DNA of 64,000 nt from Deltaproteobacteria bacterium (lineage in GTDB: Bacteria; Myxococcota; UBA727; VGSZ01), in NCBI GenBank assembly GCA_016177705.1, contig JACOUT010000004.1, positions 248,001 to 312,000 of the forward strand, in the 5' to 3' direction. Shown here one piece after another: positions 1 through 8,639 of this stretch. A program made the translations under genes and the position numbers. Under the pieces are notes generated by a model. That model made no database searches and was not told the DNA's origin. It worked only from the letters and a program-made list of their open reading frames with translations. Every line of letters starts with the position of its first letter. The stretch's first letter is position 1.

Positions 1-780
1 ATCGATGTCGGTCGAGGTGGCGGCGCGCGTCATGCGGTTGCCGGGGATGTGGCAGGGCACGCAGCGCGACGACAGCACCGGCAGCACGTGCTTCTTGAAG
101 CTGATGTTGGAGGCTGGCGGGTTGGGGAACACCTGGCGCGACGACACCCAGGAGGCGCCCGACGAGCCCATGCCGGCGTGGTGCATGGTGCAGCTCATGC
201 GCGGCGTGGTGCCGGTGGCGCCGCCGACGGGCGCGATGGTCACCATGTGGCGCGTGGCGCCGTCATGGCTGATCCACGCCTTGTACTGCCAGGTGCGCGA
301 GTCGGACGGGTCCGCCGGCGTGATGCTGCCGTCGGGGTTCGTCGTGTACAGCACAGTGGTGGCGCCGCCGTGGTTGGCGACCGCCAGCGGGTTCGAGGCG
401 ATCGGCGTCGTCGTCCAGTAGTTGCCGACGCTGTTGGTGGTCAGCGTCAAGATGTTGCCCTCGACGTCCTCGAGCATGACGCGCGCGCCCACCGCGGGCC
501 GGCGCGCGAAGCGATCCTCGTAGATGGTGCCGGCGATCGAGAACACGTAGCGGCCGGCCTTGCCGCCCGGCGTATGGCAGACGGCGCAGTCCTCGCCGGC
601 GTAGTGCATGCCCTCGCCGACGCCGTTGTCCGCGCCCACCAGCACGCCGCCCTGATCGACCAGCTCCGGCGACGGCGGCGGCTGGTGGCGGCGCCCGCGC
701 GCGTTGAAGTCCTCGGCGGTGTAGAGGCCGAGCGACAGGAGCGAGGCAAAGACGAGGAGGGCGAGCGTCGGGCGGTGCAT
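1..780 (-). CDS. c-type cytochrome, exported (3' end cut by window)
   Basis: The reading frame is open from ATG at 780 to the left edge, giving at least 260 residues; the C-terminus is missing. An N-terminal hydrophobic stretch (MHRPTLALLVFASLLSLGLY) looks like a signal peptide or anchor. Two heme-attachment motifs are visible: CAVCH near residue 65 and CVPCH near residue 246. Between them is a beta-rich stretch (GARVMLEDVEGNILTLTTNS) resembling carboxypeptidase-regulatory-like domains. An AGGGAAGA sequence before the start could be a Shine-Dalgarno. It lies 56 nt downstream of the FG-GAP lipoprotein gene, same strand. I infer a periplasmic or surface redox protein; the partner is unknown. 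The family name cannot be given because the protein is incomplete. Confidence 0.75.
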   Translation of the reverse strand, partial: MHRPTLALLVFASLLSLGLYTAEDFNARGRRHQPPPSPELVDQGGVLVGADNGVGEGMHYAGEDCAVCHTPGGKAGRYVFSIAGTIYEDRFARRPAVGARVMLEDVEGNILTLTTNSVGNYWTTTPIASNPLAVANHGGATTVLYTTNPDGSITPADPSDSRTWQYKAWISHDGATRHMVTIAPVGGATGTTPRMSCTMHHAGMGSSGASWVSSRQVFPNPPASNISFKKHVLPVLSSRCVPCHIPGNRMTRAATSTDID

Positions 781-836
781 GGCGTTCTTCCCTGCCGAGG
801 TGTGACGGTAGCGTTGCTCCCGCTGCGGCGACGGCG

Positions 837-2333
837 TCATGGGCTCGCTCCCGACAGGCCGCCGCTCTCGCCGCCGCGCACCGGCTGGCGTGTCTGCAGG
901 TCGACGACGAAGGCGCGGCCGACGTCGCCGGCATCGCCCGGCGCGCCGATCAGCAGCCGGTGGTCGCCGCCGGCGGCGAAGGTGGTGCCGAAGGCCTGGA
1001 AGCGGCCGGTGCCGGAGTAGGTGGTGGCGTTCGCCAGCGTGGCGCCGGCGACAAGCGCGCTGCCCGGGAAGTAGTAGCTGCGGCCTCGCATGTCGTCCTG
1101 GTCGACGTCCGCGCCGGTGGCGCCGACCATGAGGTCGCCGTGACCGTCGCCATCGACGTCGCCGACCGCGCACAGGCCGGTCGCGAAGCGCGCGAACAGG
1201 CCGGGCCCGTTGATGGCGAGCACCAGATCCGCGGGCGCGGCCCCGAGGTCGAGGGTGCGCGGCAGCGACGCCTTGGTCAGCATGAACAAGGTGCCGGTGT
1301 CGCGCTGGCCGCTCACCGTCGCCTTGGGGGCGCCGACGAGCAGGAATTCGTTGGTGACCGCGAGCGAGCGGCCGAAGGTGGTCGCGCTGCTGGTGACCGT
1401 CAGCTCCGGCGCGTCGATAGTCGGCGCGAAGTTCGCACCGCCGCGCCAGCCGAGCACCTTGGTGTTGGCGCCGAGCAACAGGTCATCGACACCGTCGGCG
1501 TCGACGTCGCCCGCTGCCACCGACCAGCCGAGGCCCTTGTTGACCGAGCTGGCGAGCAAGGGCAGGGCGGTGGTGAAGCTCGGACCGAGGAACACGTGCG
1601 CGGCGCCCTGCTGATAGAGCGCGGCGCTCGGCGACTGGTAGGGCGCGCCCACCACCAGATCGGCGACGCCGTCGGCGTTCAGGTCGCCGGTGGCGAGCGC
1701 GTAGCCGAACTTGGCGCCGGGCTGTCCGGCCGCGACGTTGGCGAGCACCTGGCCGCCGGTGCCGCCGCGATAGAGGGTGACGCTGCCCGACAGCGCGGTC
1801 TCGCTGCCGTCGCCGGTGAGCGCGCTCACCGCCAGCTCGTCGTGGCCGTCGCCGTCGACGTCGGGCAAGCGCGCCATGGCGAAGCCGAGGTTGTCGTCGC
1901 CGGTCAAGCGCCACGTCGGCGTGGTCTCGAAGCCGAGCGCGGTGCCGCGGTAGACCAGCAACACGCCCACCGCGTCACCCCAGGTGGCCCAGGGCGCGCC
2001 CACCACCTTGTCGTCCTGGCCGTCGCCGTCGAAGTCGATGAGCGCGCCGCCCTGGCCCTGCTTGGCGTGCGCCAGGCTCGACACCGGCGGCTCACCCTCG
2101 CCCTCACCTTCACCCTCGCCTTCACCCTCGCCTTCGCCTTCGCCTTCGCCTTCACCTTCACCTTCCCCCTCGCCTTCCCCCTCACCCTCACCTTCCCCTT
2201 CACCCTCCGAGGGCGGCGGGGTCTCGGGCCGGCCCGGACAGCCGAGCGCGAGCGCCAGCACCAGCGAGGAGAGGAGTGCCATCCACGACGCCGGCGCGAG
2301 CACCGACGAGGAGCGTTGCAGCGACTTGCTCAT
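837..2333 (-). CDS. FG-GAP repeat lipoprotein with Gly-Glu linker
   Basis: 498 aa. A signal peptide ends in a lipobox (LALALGC, Cys32), so the protein should be a lipoprotein. A 39-residue Glu-Gly repeat (about residues 43-81) follows. The rest carries repeated FG-GAP blades: DFDGDGQDDKVVGAP, DVDGDGHDELAVS, DLNADGVADLVVGAP, DVDADGVDDLLLGA and DVDGDGHGDLMVGA. These calcium-binding DxDxDG motifs form an integrin-alpha-like beta-propeller. Function is probably surface adhesion or ligand binding; the ligand is unknown. The start codon has no clear Shine-Dalgarno but has TACGTC seven nt upstream. Gly-Glu linkers of this kind are typical of Myxococcota lipoproteins. Confidence 0.9.
   Translation of the reverse strand: MSKSLQRSSSVLAPASWMALLSSLVLALALGCPGRPETPPPSEGEGEGEGEGEGEGEGEGEGEGEGEGEGEGEGEGEGEGEPPVSSLAHAKQGQGGALIDFDGDGQDDKVVGAPWATWGDAVGVLLVYRGTALGFETTPTWRLTGDDNLGFAMARLPDVDGDGHDELAVSALTGDGSETALSGSVTLYRGGTGGQVLANVAAGQPGAKFGYALATGDLNADGVADLVVGAPYQSPSAALYQQGAAHVFLGPSFTTALPLLASSVNKGLGWSVAAGDVDADGVDDLLLGANTKVLGWRGGANFAPTIDAPELTVTSSATTFGRSLAVTNEFLLVGAPKATVSGQRDTGTLFMLTKASLPRTLDLGAAPADLVLAINGPGLFARFATGLCAVGDVDGDGHGDLMVGATGADVDQDDMRGRSYYFPGSALVAGATLANATTYSGTGRFQAFGTTFAAGGDHRLLIGAPGDAGDVGRAFVVDLQTRQPVRGGESGGLSGASP
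2091..2207 (-). repeat. GAG/GGC codon tandem repeat encoding Glu-Gly
   Basis: 117 bp (39 codons) of alternating Glu and Gly codons inside the FG-GAP gene. Third-position changes (GAA/GAG) break it into imperfect 6- and 12-bp units. It codes for an acidic flexible spacer between lipid anchor and propeller. Length is likely to vary between strains by slippage. Confidence 0.85.
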
Positions 2334-2396
2334 GCGCGAAGACGTAGCACCCGCGAGGTGCGCGTCGCCGTGACACGTTGTCGCAGCGACGTGCGC

Positions 2397-3221
2397 TCAA
2401 ATGTCGCAGGTACAGGCAGGCGTCAGCACGTCGGCGTCGGCCAGGTCGCCGGCGATGTGGCCGGCGTCGCCGAAGATGGCGTCGCTCCACGGATCATGGT
2501 GGAACAGCGTCGGCTCGCTCCAGCCGTGCGCCTCATCGATGAAGCCCTGGTCCGTCAAATCGGAGGCGAGCGGCGCCTCGGGTTCGCCGACGTTCACCAG
2601 CGGCACGTCGGCAGCACGCTCGGGCAGCTCGCAGGAGTCGAAGCAGCTCCCGAGCGAGCAACCGCCGCCGACGTCGACCGCGCTGCCATGCTTGTCGCGC
2701 GACGCGTACAGCACCGGCCGGCCATCGATCAGGTCGCAGCGCGGCATGCCCGCGCAGCTCCCGCAGGTGGTGACGCGTTCGCACGGCGTCCCCTCGTGCG
2801 AGATGGCGATGAGCGCGACCAGGCCGGCGGGCGGCGCGCGTCGCGGATCGATGGTGACGCCGAAGGCCTCGTTGTCCCCGACGTGGCCATTGAGCCCGCA
2901 ATCGAGCTGGTACAGCCGGCTGTAGACGACGTGGATCAGCGACGGGTCGTCGGGGTGTGGACGCGCGCGGAACACCATGCCCGAGAGCGCGCATGCGTCC
3001 TCGGGGTGCGTGGCCAGGAAGGGCAGGTAGGCACGCGCGGCGGCGTCCTCGAAGCCGTCGTCGAGGCCGTCGTCGTCGCCATCGCCGGCGGGGTCGAACA
3101 GCACGCTGTGGTCTTGGTTGGTGCACCTGCCGTCGCTCGTCGGGTGGCACGCGGCGACGCTCGCCCCCGCGAGCGCGAGCGCCAGCGCGCTCTCGAACAG
3201 CCGCAGGGCCGGTCTAGCCAC
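2397..3221 (-). CDS. putative lipoprotein, Cys-rich, unknown function
   Basis: 274 aa from a GTG start at 3221, which gives a clean signal peptide and lipobox (GASVAAC). An in-frame start 20 codons further up exists, but it lies inside the previous gene and spoils the signal. GTG overlaps the upstream stop codon by 8 nt, implying translational coupling. The mature protein has an acidic DGDDDGLDDGFED segment, like a thrombospondin type 3 or EF-hand-like calcium site, then a region with about ten cysteines that probably form disulfides. The stretch around HVVYSRLYQLDCG faintly resembles VPS62-like domains, but I would not assign it. No catalytic motif recognised. Confidence 0.75.
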   Translation of the reverse strand: MARPALRLFESALALALAGASVAACHPTSDGRCTNQDHSVLFDPAGDGDDDGLDDGFEDAAARAYLPFLATHPEDACALSGMVFRARPHPDDPSLIHVVYSRLYQLDCGLNGHVGDNEAFGVTIDPRRAPPAGLVALIAISHEGTPCERVTTCGSCAGMPRCDLIDGRPVLYASRDKHGSAVDVGGGCSLGSCFDSCELPERAADVPLVNVGEPEAPLASDLTDQGFIDEAHGWSEPTLFHHDPWSDAIFGDAGHIAGDLADADVLTPACTCDI

Positions 3222-3954
3222 AGCTCGCGTCGCCGGGGCAGCGCCTCGCCAGAAAGCTCTCGCGCACGGTCTCTCCGCCAAAGGTGCCCTCGAGCTCCAC
3301 CACGAAGCCGTCCGCGCGCAGGCCGGTGACCCTCACCGCGCCGCTGCCCACCGTGCAGTTTCCTTCGCTCTTGCACAACAAGAGCGAGCCGACGCGCGGG
3401 TGCTCCAGGTCGAGCACGTAGCGCACGGCGGGGTCGACGTCGCTCCACAGCGTGGCGGTGACGCGCGGGTAGGCGCCGTCGTCGCAGCGCGCTTCCTGCC
3501 CCACCGTGTACGACAGCGACCAGGAGAGGCCTTCGGTCGGCGAGCAGAAGGCGCGCGCCACGCCGCTCGGTGCCGGATTGTCGACGCAGGTGCGCAGTCG
3601 GCACGACGGCGTCACCATGACGGGAGCGCACACGGGGCCGGCCGCGCAGGCGGCGCGCACCGTCTCCTGCACTTTGTGCAAGACGCCGTCGCCGTCAGGC
3701 GACCAGGACGACGACGTCACCACCGGCGCCGCGCACGGATCGGCGCGCACGTACTGGGCGCGGCACTCGGGGTCGGTGTGGCAGGAGCGCGGCACGGCCG
3801 TGAGGAAACGCTCCAACTCCGCGCGCGCCGCCGCGCACGCCTCGACCTTCGGCGCTTGCTGTGGCGCCGTTGCCGGTTCGCGCGACCGGCAGGCCCCCGG
3901 TGTCGTCGTTGCGATGAGCACGAGGGCCGCCCGCGCGGCGCGCGCGCAGTTCAC
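3214..3954 (-). CDS. putative lipoprotein, unknown function
   Basis: 246 aa from a GTG at 3954 that overlaps the stop of the upstream gene (GTGA). The N-terminus (NCARAARAALVLIATTTPGAC) fits a lipoprotein signal with a slightly weak lipobox. About a dozen cysteines are spread along the mature protein (CHTDPEC, CAAGPVC, CRLRTC), suggesting disulfides in the periplasm or at the surface. The C-terminal half is beta-rich. I do not recognise a family. It sits between the peptidoglycan-binding protein and another Cys-rich lipoprotein, all overlapping, so the three are probably made together and act in the cell envelope. Confidence 0.75.
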   Translation of the reverse strand: MNCARAARAALVLIATTTPGACRSREPATAPQQAPKVEACAAARAELERFLTAVPRSCHTDPECRAQYVRADPCAAPVVTSSSWSPDGDGVLHKVQETVRAACAAGPVCAPVMVTPSCRLRTCVDNPAPSGVARAFCSPTEGLSWSLSYTVGQEARCDDGAYPRVTATLWSDVDPAVRYVLDLEHPRVGSLLLCKSEGNCTVGSGAVRVTGLRADGFVVELEGTFGGETVRESFLARRCPGDASCG

Positions 3955-5123
3955 GCGACGGGCGCCGGACCCTCGGCGCGGCGCTTGTTCGGTCGCAGCA
4001 CCCAGATGTGCTCCTCGCCCATCAGGTCCACGTGGCTCTCGGTCTGCTTCTCGGCCTGGGAGAAGCTCGCCTGCGCGAAGTCGAACGAGCCGTCGCCGTG
4101 CTTGGTGACCGCGACGCGGCAGTGGCCGCCGTCGGCGACGCCCGGGCCCGCGTGGTCGACGATCACCATGTCGCCCGGCTCCACCTTGGCGAGCAGCGCC
4201 TTGATCTGGAGCTCGCGCTCGGTCGCCGACAGGCGATCGGCGTTCATGATCTCGGCGCGCAGCTCGAAGCGCACGTGGCCGGCGTTGCCGTTGCTCGCCG
4301 CGTGCTTGTCGCTCCACTTGTAGAGCTGGTTGGCGTTCGGATACTCGCCGCGCCCGCGGTTGCCGTAGAAGGGCGGCTCGAAGCCGGCCGCCGCCATGGT
4401 GTTGCAGGCGAACAGGTTGCACTTCCACTTGCCCTTGAGCCCGTTGATGGGCGTGTTGGCGGGCAGCGTGTGGCGCGGGTCGCAGTTGATCCACGCGTCG
4501 TCGACGCCGTAGGCGTCGGGGCGCTTGGTCACCAACGCGTCGGCCGCGTTCTTCATCGACTCGAGGCTCGGCCCGTTCGGGTCGACGCCGCCGGCGAAGA
4601 TGGGCGGGATACGCGTGGCGCGCAGCGCCGCATCGAGCGCCTGCGCGGTGGCCAGGTCGACGGTGCCGCTCTGCGTGAGGCCCTTGGCACCCTGGAAGGC
4701 CTTGAGCGCGGCCTCGGTCTCGGTACCCCAGCCGCCGTCGGCGCCGAACTTGGGCATCATCATCGAGGCATCGCCGGTGCGGCTGGCGAGGGCGATCAGC
4801 GCCTTCTGCACCAGCGGCACATAGTCCTTGCGCGTGTCCTTGTCGCGCGGCAGCAGCACCGTGCCGTTCAAAAGGCCGGGCGCGGCGGCGAGGTTGGCGA
4901 TGGGCGCCCCCACCTTCGCTCGGCTGCCGACGTCGGCCAGCAGCTTGCGCAGCGCGTCGCCCACGCCGGCCTCGAGCGCATCGACGAAGCGCCCGGCGAG
5001 CTGCTCGACGTCCTGCACGGTGGCCTGACCGGACTGCACCGCGGCCTTGAGGGTGACGACGTCCGCGGCGGAGAGGCGCGCGTCCTTGATCAGGGTCTGC
5101 GCGGTCGGGCTGATGGCGGGCAT
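3951..5123 (-). CDS. peptidoglycan-binding protein with NlpC/amidase-like C-terminal domain
   Basis: 390 aa from ATG at 5123 (GGAG just upstream); a start 15 codons earlier is possible but less likely. Residues about 1-90 are helical with no match I know. Residues about 100-168 fit the PG_binding_1 fold (YVPLVQKAL ... GWGTETEAALKAFQ). The C-terminal part resembles bacterial cell-wall amidases: KCNLFACNTMAAAGF gives a candidate nucleophile Cys235, and EPGDMVIVDH followed by GGHCRVAV gives candidate His334. There is no obvious signal peptide, so it may be exported by a specialised route or act as a phage-like or secreted toxin hydrolase. That role is an inference. Stop overlaps the next start. 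Confidence 0.8.
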   Translation of the reverse strand: MPAISPTAQTLIKDARLSAADVVTLKAAVQSGQATVQDVEQLAGRFVDALEAGVGDALRKLLADVGSRAKVGAPIANLAAAPGLLNGTVLLPRDKDTRKDYVPLVQKALIALASRTGDASMMMPKFGADGGWGTETEAALKAFQGAKGLTQSGTVDLATAQALDAALRATRIPPIFAGGVDPNGPSLESMKNAADALVTKRPDAYGVDDAWINCDPRHTLPANTPINGLKGKWKCNLFACNTMAAAGFEPPFYGNRGRGEYPNANQLYKWSDKHAASNGNAGHVRFELRAEIMNADRLSATERELQIKALLAKVEPGDMVIVDHAGPGVADGGHCRVAVTKHGDGSFDFAQASFSQAEKQTESHVDLMGEEHIWVLRPNKRRAEGPAPVA

Positions 5124-5189
5124 GGGGACTCCGAAGGCGTGGCGGCCACACCTTCTATCCCAGCGCACCGCCGTTTGGCCCGCCCGACG

Positions 5190-6980
5190 CTACGAGGCCA
5201 CCCGCGCCGCCGCCGGCAGCACCACCTCGGTGCGTTGGGGGGCGCCGGTGGCCGCACCGCGCAGCTCGATGACGCCGGCTGCGTGGGCCGCCGCGTTCTT
5301 CTCGTAGAAGGTGGGCGGCTCCAACGACACACCGCCACGCAAGCGCGCCTCCTCGGCGCGCAGCTTGGCGAGCACGACGCGGCCCACCAGCGGCGCAGCC
5401 AAGCGCGTCTTCAGGCCGTACTCCTGCACCAGCTCGTCGAGCGTCGCCTGCATGCGCGCCGCCACCTGCGGGTTGGTCTTCTTGAAGTAGCGCGCCGCCG
5501 CCCACAGGCCGCCCGAGTAGGTGAGCGCCAGGTCTTTGGCTTCGCGCCGCACGCGCTCGCGCACGCGCGGGCTCTCGTGGTTCTTGTGGCGCAGCCAGCC
5601 ATGCAGCGTGGTGCGCGCCAGGCGCAGCACGCTCGGCCCGTTGACCTCGAAGTCGCGGCGGAACGCGTTCTTCAACAGTCCGCCCTCGGCGCCGGCCGGG
5701 ATGTGCGCGTGATGGAAGTTGAAGCGCGTCTGGCCGTGCACGTCCTGCACCTTGGCCTCGTCGTCCGACAGCAGGTCGCCCTTGGCCTTGTGCTCGTTCC
5801 ACAAGGGTGTGCCCGGGATGGGCGTGTAGAGCATGAACTGGTGGAAGTCGGTGTTGTAGGAGACCGCGTAGTCGATGACGCGGCCGATGTTCTCGGGGGT
5901 GTGGCTCTCGAGGCCGATGATGCTCGAGCCGAGCACCCGCATGCCGTTCTCTTGCAGCTCGCGCACCAGCGCCGGCACGTCGATGCCGCGCAGCTTGTCG
6001 TAGCTGGCGTCCTCGCCCTCCAGGCCCATCCACACCCACGAGATGCCGAGGCGCACGAGCTGGTCCATGGTGTACTTGCTGAGCACGTGGGCCGAGCTGA
6101 AGACGTAGAGCGCCCATGGCTTGCCGTGCTGCTCCATCAGCTCGAGCAGGCGCAAGGCGCGCTTGCGATGCAGCAGGAAATTCTCGTCCATCATGAAGAA
6201 CGCCTGCGTGCCGAGCTGTTGTTCGAGCGAGCACATCAGCGCGAACAGCTGATCGCCCGTCTCGTAGAAGTGAATCATCTTGCCCTTGCCGCCGAACATC
6301 GCCGAGGTCGCGCAGAAGTTGCAGCCCATGGGGCAGCCAACCGAGCACAGCACCATCGCGGCCGTGTCCTGCGGACTGCCGCCGAGCGGCACGCCCATGG
6401 TCTTGGCGCCGATGCCCGAGAGCACCGCAGGGTGACGCATCGGCTTGCTCGCATCTTCGCCCAAGAAGCGGCGCATCCAGGCGACGCCCTCACCGCGCAC
6501 GATGTGATCGGCGTCGACCTTGGTCTTCACGTCGGGGTGATTGGCGACGTGGCCGCCGACCACGATGGTGGCGTGCGGCTGCAGCTTCCTGATGAGCGCG
6601 CACATCTTCGCCACCTTGGGAAGGTTCGGGATGATGGCGCCGATGCCGATGACGTCGTAGCGCACGCTCTTGAGCTCGTCGGTGAAGCGCTCGAGGGTGG
6701 GGAAGTCGAGCAGCGTGCACGGCGCGTCCAGGTTGTGCTGGATCAGCATCAAGCCGAAGGTGCGGTGGTGCATGCGCAGCGAGAACACGCCCTGCTCGCG
6801 CGTCACCTGGTTGTGGTACAGCTCCATCGGGTTCTCTTTGCGGCTCTCCTCGTCGTCGACGGCATAGGGGCCGTACGGGGTGACGAGCAGCACGCGCGGC
6901 TTTCGGCCGAGCGGATCGCGCGCGAGCGGGTGGATGGGCTGTTCGGGGAGCGAGGGCAAAACGCTGATCGCAGTAGTCAT
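5190..6980 (-). CDS. B12-binding domain radical SAM protein
   Basis: 596 aa. Residues about 30-170 form a cobalamin-binding-like Rossmann domain (RVLLVTPYGPY, YDVIGIGAIIPNLPK, ATIVVGGH). The radical SAM cluster motif is CPMGCNFC (CX3CX2C) near residue 220, followed by a TIM-barrel-like region with MDENFLL and WVWMGLEGED. The protein should bind a 4Fe-4S cluster and SAM and perform radical chemistry, often methylation in this class; the substrate is unknown. A C-terminal region of about 150 residues is extra and helical. The gene follows the GMC oxidoreductase by 66 nt. A 10-bp perfect inverted repeat brackets the ATG (see separate entry). Confidence 0.9.
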   Translation of the reverse strand: MTTAISVLPSLPEQPIHPLARDPLGRKPRVLLVTPYGPYAVDDEESRKENPMELYHNQVTREQGVFSLRMHHRTFGLMLIQHNLDAPCTLLDFPTLERFTDELKSVRYDVIGIGAIIPNLPKVAKMCALIRKLQPHATIVVGGHVANHPDVKTKVDADHIVRGEGVAWMRRFLGEDASKPMRHPAVLSGIGAKTMGVPLGGSPQDTAAMVLCSVGCPMGCNFCATSAMFGGKGKMIHFYETGDQLFALMCSLEQQLGTQAFFMMDENFLLHRKRALRLLELMEQHGKPWALYVFSSAHVLSKYTMDQLVRLGISWVWMGLEGEDASYDKLRGIDVPALVRELQENGMRVLGSSIIGLESHTPENIGRVIDYAVSYNTDFHQFMLYTPIPGTPLWNEHKAKGDLLSDDEAKVQDVHGQTRFNFHHAHIPAGAEGGLLKNAFRRDFEVNGPSVLRLARTTLHGWLRHKNHESPRVRERVRREAKDLALTYSGGLWAAARYFKKTNPQVAARMQATLDELVQEYGLKTRLAAPLVGRVVLAKLRAEEARLRGGVSLEPPTFYEKNAAAHAAGVIELRGAATGAPQRTEVVLPAAARVAS

Positions 6981-6990
6981 GCGATCAGCG
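6962..6990 (-). promoter_or_regulatory. perfect 10-bp inverted repeat enclosing the radical SAM start codon
   Basis: Arms 6962-6971 and 6981-6990 are perfectly complementary (CGCTGATCGC on the minus strand). The 9-nt loop begins with the ATG of the downstream gene. No Shine-Dalgarno is visible. TATCGC at 6993-6988 could be a -10 element with transcription starting at or near the ATG; in that case the palindrome would be a DNA operator. If transcription starts further up it would be an mRNA hairpin presenting AUG in its loop. Confidence 0.6.
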
Positions 6991-7046
6991 ATAGCGCACC
7001 CTTTGTCACGGTCTCGTCTTGGTGCACTCGACGACGTCGGCGATTG

Positions 7047-8633
7047 TCATGGTTCGGTCTTGGCCCGCGCCGGAATCTTGCTCATGGCGCGCTCGGCCAT
7101 GGCAGTGATGGTGAGCGACGGGTTGACGCCCGGGTTGGCCGACATGGCCGCACCGTCGACGACGTAGAGGCCGGGGTAGCCGAACACCTGGTGGTCGGCG
7201 TCGATGACGCCGTCGCTCGCATCACGCCCCATGCAGGCGCCGCCCAGGATGTGCGCGGTGGTCGGCACGCCGAGCAGCGTCTCGGTCACGATGCTCATCA
7301 CCACGCCCTTGACCTTGTCGGCGAAGCGCCGCGCGAGGTCGGTGGCCTCCGGCATGAACGCCGACGGCGCGGCGCTCGGGTCATCGAGCACGGTGACCAG
7401 GCCGCGTTGGAAGCCGGTGCGCACGCCCTTGCCGAGCTGCATGCGCAAGGTGCCTTCGAGCGTACGCATGTACAGCAGGATCTGCGTGTGCTTGGCGTGG
7501 TCGCGCACGGTGAGCGCGCGCGCCCAGCGAATTGGCTGCTTGGCGAAGCCGCGCGCCGCGCCGGCGAAGCGACCGAGCGCGGTCGCCGCCGGTGAGTGTG
7601 GCAACGCGAGCGTGCGGAAGAAGCCGGAGCCGCGGCCGTAGCGCACCGGCTCGATGTGGCTGTGCTCGTCGGTGTGCAGGATGGAGGTGATGGCGATGCC
7701 CTCCGTCAGGTCCTCGTCGTGCTCGGGCGTGACCACGCCGATCAAGGCCTCGCTGTTGGTGCGCACGAAGTCGCCGACGCGCGGCGACAGCCGCGGCAGC
7801 CCCTGCGGATCCTCGCGCATGGCGAGCAGCAGCGGCATGGTGCCCATGACGCCGCCTGCCAGCACCACGCGATCGGCGCACAGCTCGTCGTGGCGCGCGT
7901 GATCGAAGGTGCCGCGCGCCTCGATGGCGTAGCCGCCGCCGGCCCGCTCGCGCACCGCCATCACCTCGGTCTCGGTGCGCACCTCGAGCCCGCGCCGTTC
8001 GGCCAGGTAGAGGTAATTCTTGTCGAGGCTGTTCTTGGCGTCGTGACGGCAGCCGGTCATGCACGCGCCGCAGAACTTGCAGCCGGTGCGCTCCGGGCCT
8101 TTGCCATCGAAGAACGGATCGGGCACGCGCACGCCCGGCGCGCCGAAGAACACGCCCACCTCCGCCATATGGAAGTGCTGGGTGCGCCCGGTCTCTTCGG
8201 CGATCTGCTTCAGCACCTCGTCGCCACGCGTGGTCTTCGGGTTGGTGGCGACGCCGAGCATCTTCCTCGCGGTTGCGTAGTGCGGGGCCAGCTCCTGCTG
8301 CCAACGACCGAGCGCGCGCCACGACGGCGCCGTGAAGAACTCGTCCGACGGCATCGGCAAGGTGTTGGCGTACACCAGGCTTCCGCCGCCGAAGCCGACG
8401 CCGTGCATCACCGTCAGATGCTCGAGGAACGACATCTGGAACAGGCCGCGTAGGCCGAGCGTGGGGTGCCACAGCCAGTTGCGCACGTCCCAGTTGGTTT
8501 TTGGGAAGTCCTCAGCGCGAAAGCGCCGGCCCTTCTCGAGGAGCAGGACGCGATAGCCCTTCTCGACGAGCCGCAACGCCGACACACTGCCGCCAAAGCC
8601 GCTGCCGACGATGATCCAGTCGTAGTGCTGCAT
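7047..8633 (-). CDS. GMC family oxidoreductase (cholesterol-oxidase-like)
   Basis: 528 aa. The N-terminus has the FAD-binding motif GSGFGGSVSA followed by a second Rossmann strand ending in LLLEKGRR. GVGFGGGSLVYAN matches the second GMC signature region. A Cys cluster, CKFCGACMTGCRHDAKNSLD, is typical of the cholesterol-oxidase/choline-dehydrogenase-like branch of GMC enzymes. The C-terminus has the FAD/active-site segment DGAAMSANPGVNPSLTITA. It should oxidise an alcohol or sterol-like substrate with FAD. The gene begins 6 nt after a small cytochrome c gene, suggesting that electrons pass to that cytochrome rather than to oxygen. No signal peptide is obvious. Substrate is unknown. Confidence 0.92.
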   Translation of the reverse strand: MQHYDWIIVGSGFGGSVSALRLVEKGYRVLLLEKGRRFRAEDFPKTNWDVRNWLWHPTLGLRGLFQMSFLEHLTVMHGVGFGGGSLVYANTLPMPSDEFFTAPSWRALGRWQQELAPHYATARKMLGVATNPKTTRGDEVLKQIAEETGRTQHFHMAEVGVFFGAPGVRVPDPFFDGKGPERTGCKFCGACMTGCRHDAKNSLDKNYLYLAERRGLEVRTETEVMAVRERAGGGYAIEARGTFDHARHDELCADRVVLAGGVMGTMPLLLAMREDPQGLPRLSPRVGDFVRTNSEALIGVVTPEHDEDLTEGIAITSILHTDEHSHIEPVRYGRGSGFFRTLALPHSPAATALGRFAGAARGFAKQPIRWARALTVRDHAKHTQILLYMRTLEGTLRMQLGKGVRTGFQRGLVTVLDDPSAAPSAFMPEATDLARRFADKVKGVVMSIVTETLLGVPTTAHILGGACMGRDASDGVIDADHQVFGYPGLYVVDGAAMSANPGVNPSLTITAMAERAMSKIPARAKTEP

Positions 8634-8639
8634 GGCCGC

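Noticed and set aside
2091-2207. Possible CRISPR-like array
   Set aside because: The repeat is a 6/12-bp coding repeat with no spacers; likewise 28395-28529.
960-7595. Very long plus-strand open frames (for example 960-3329 and 4008-7595)
   Set aside because: They lie opposite convincing minus-strand genes, are rich in Arg, Ala, Gly and His, and match no family. High GC creates long antisense frames.
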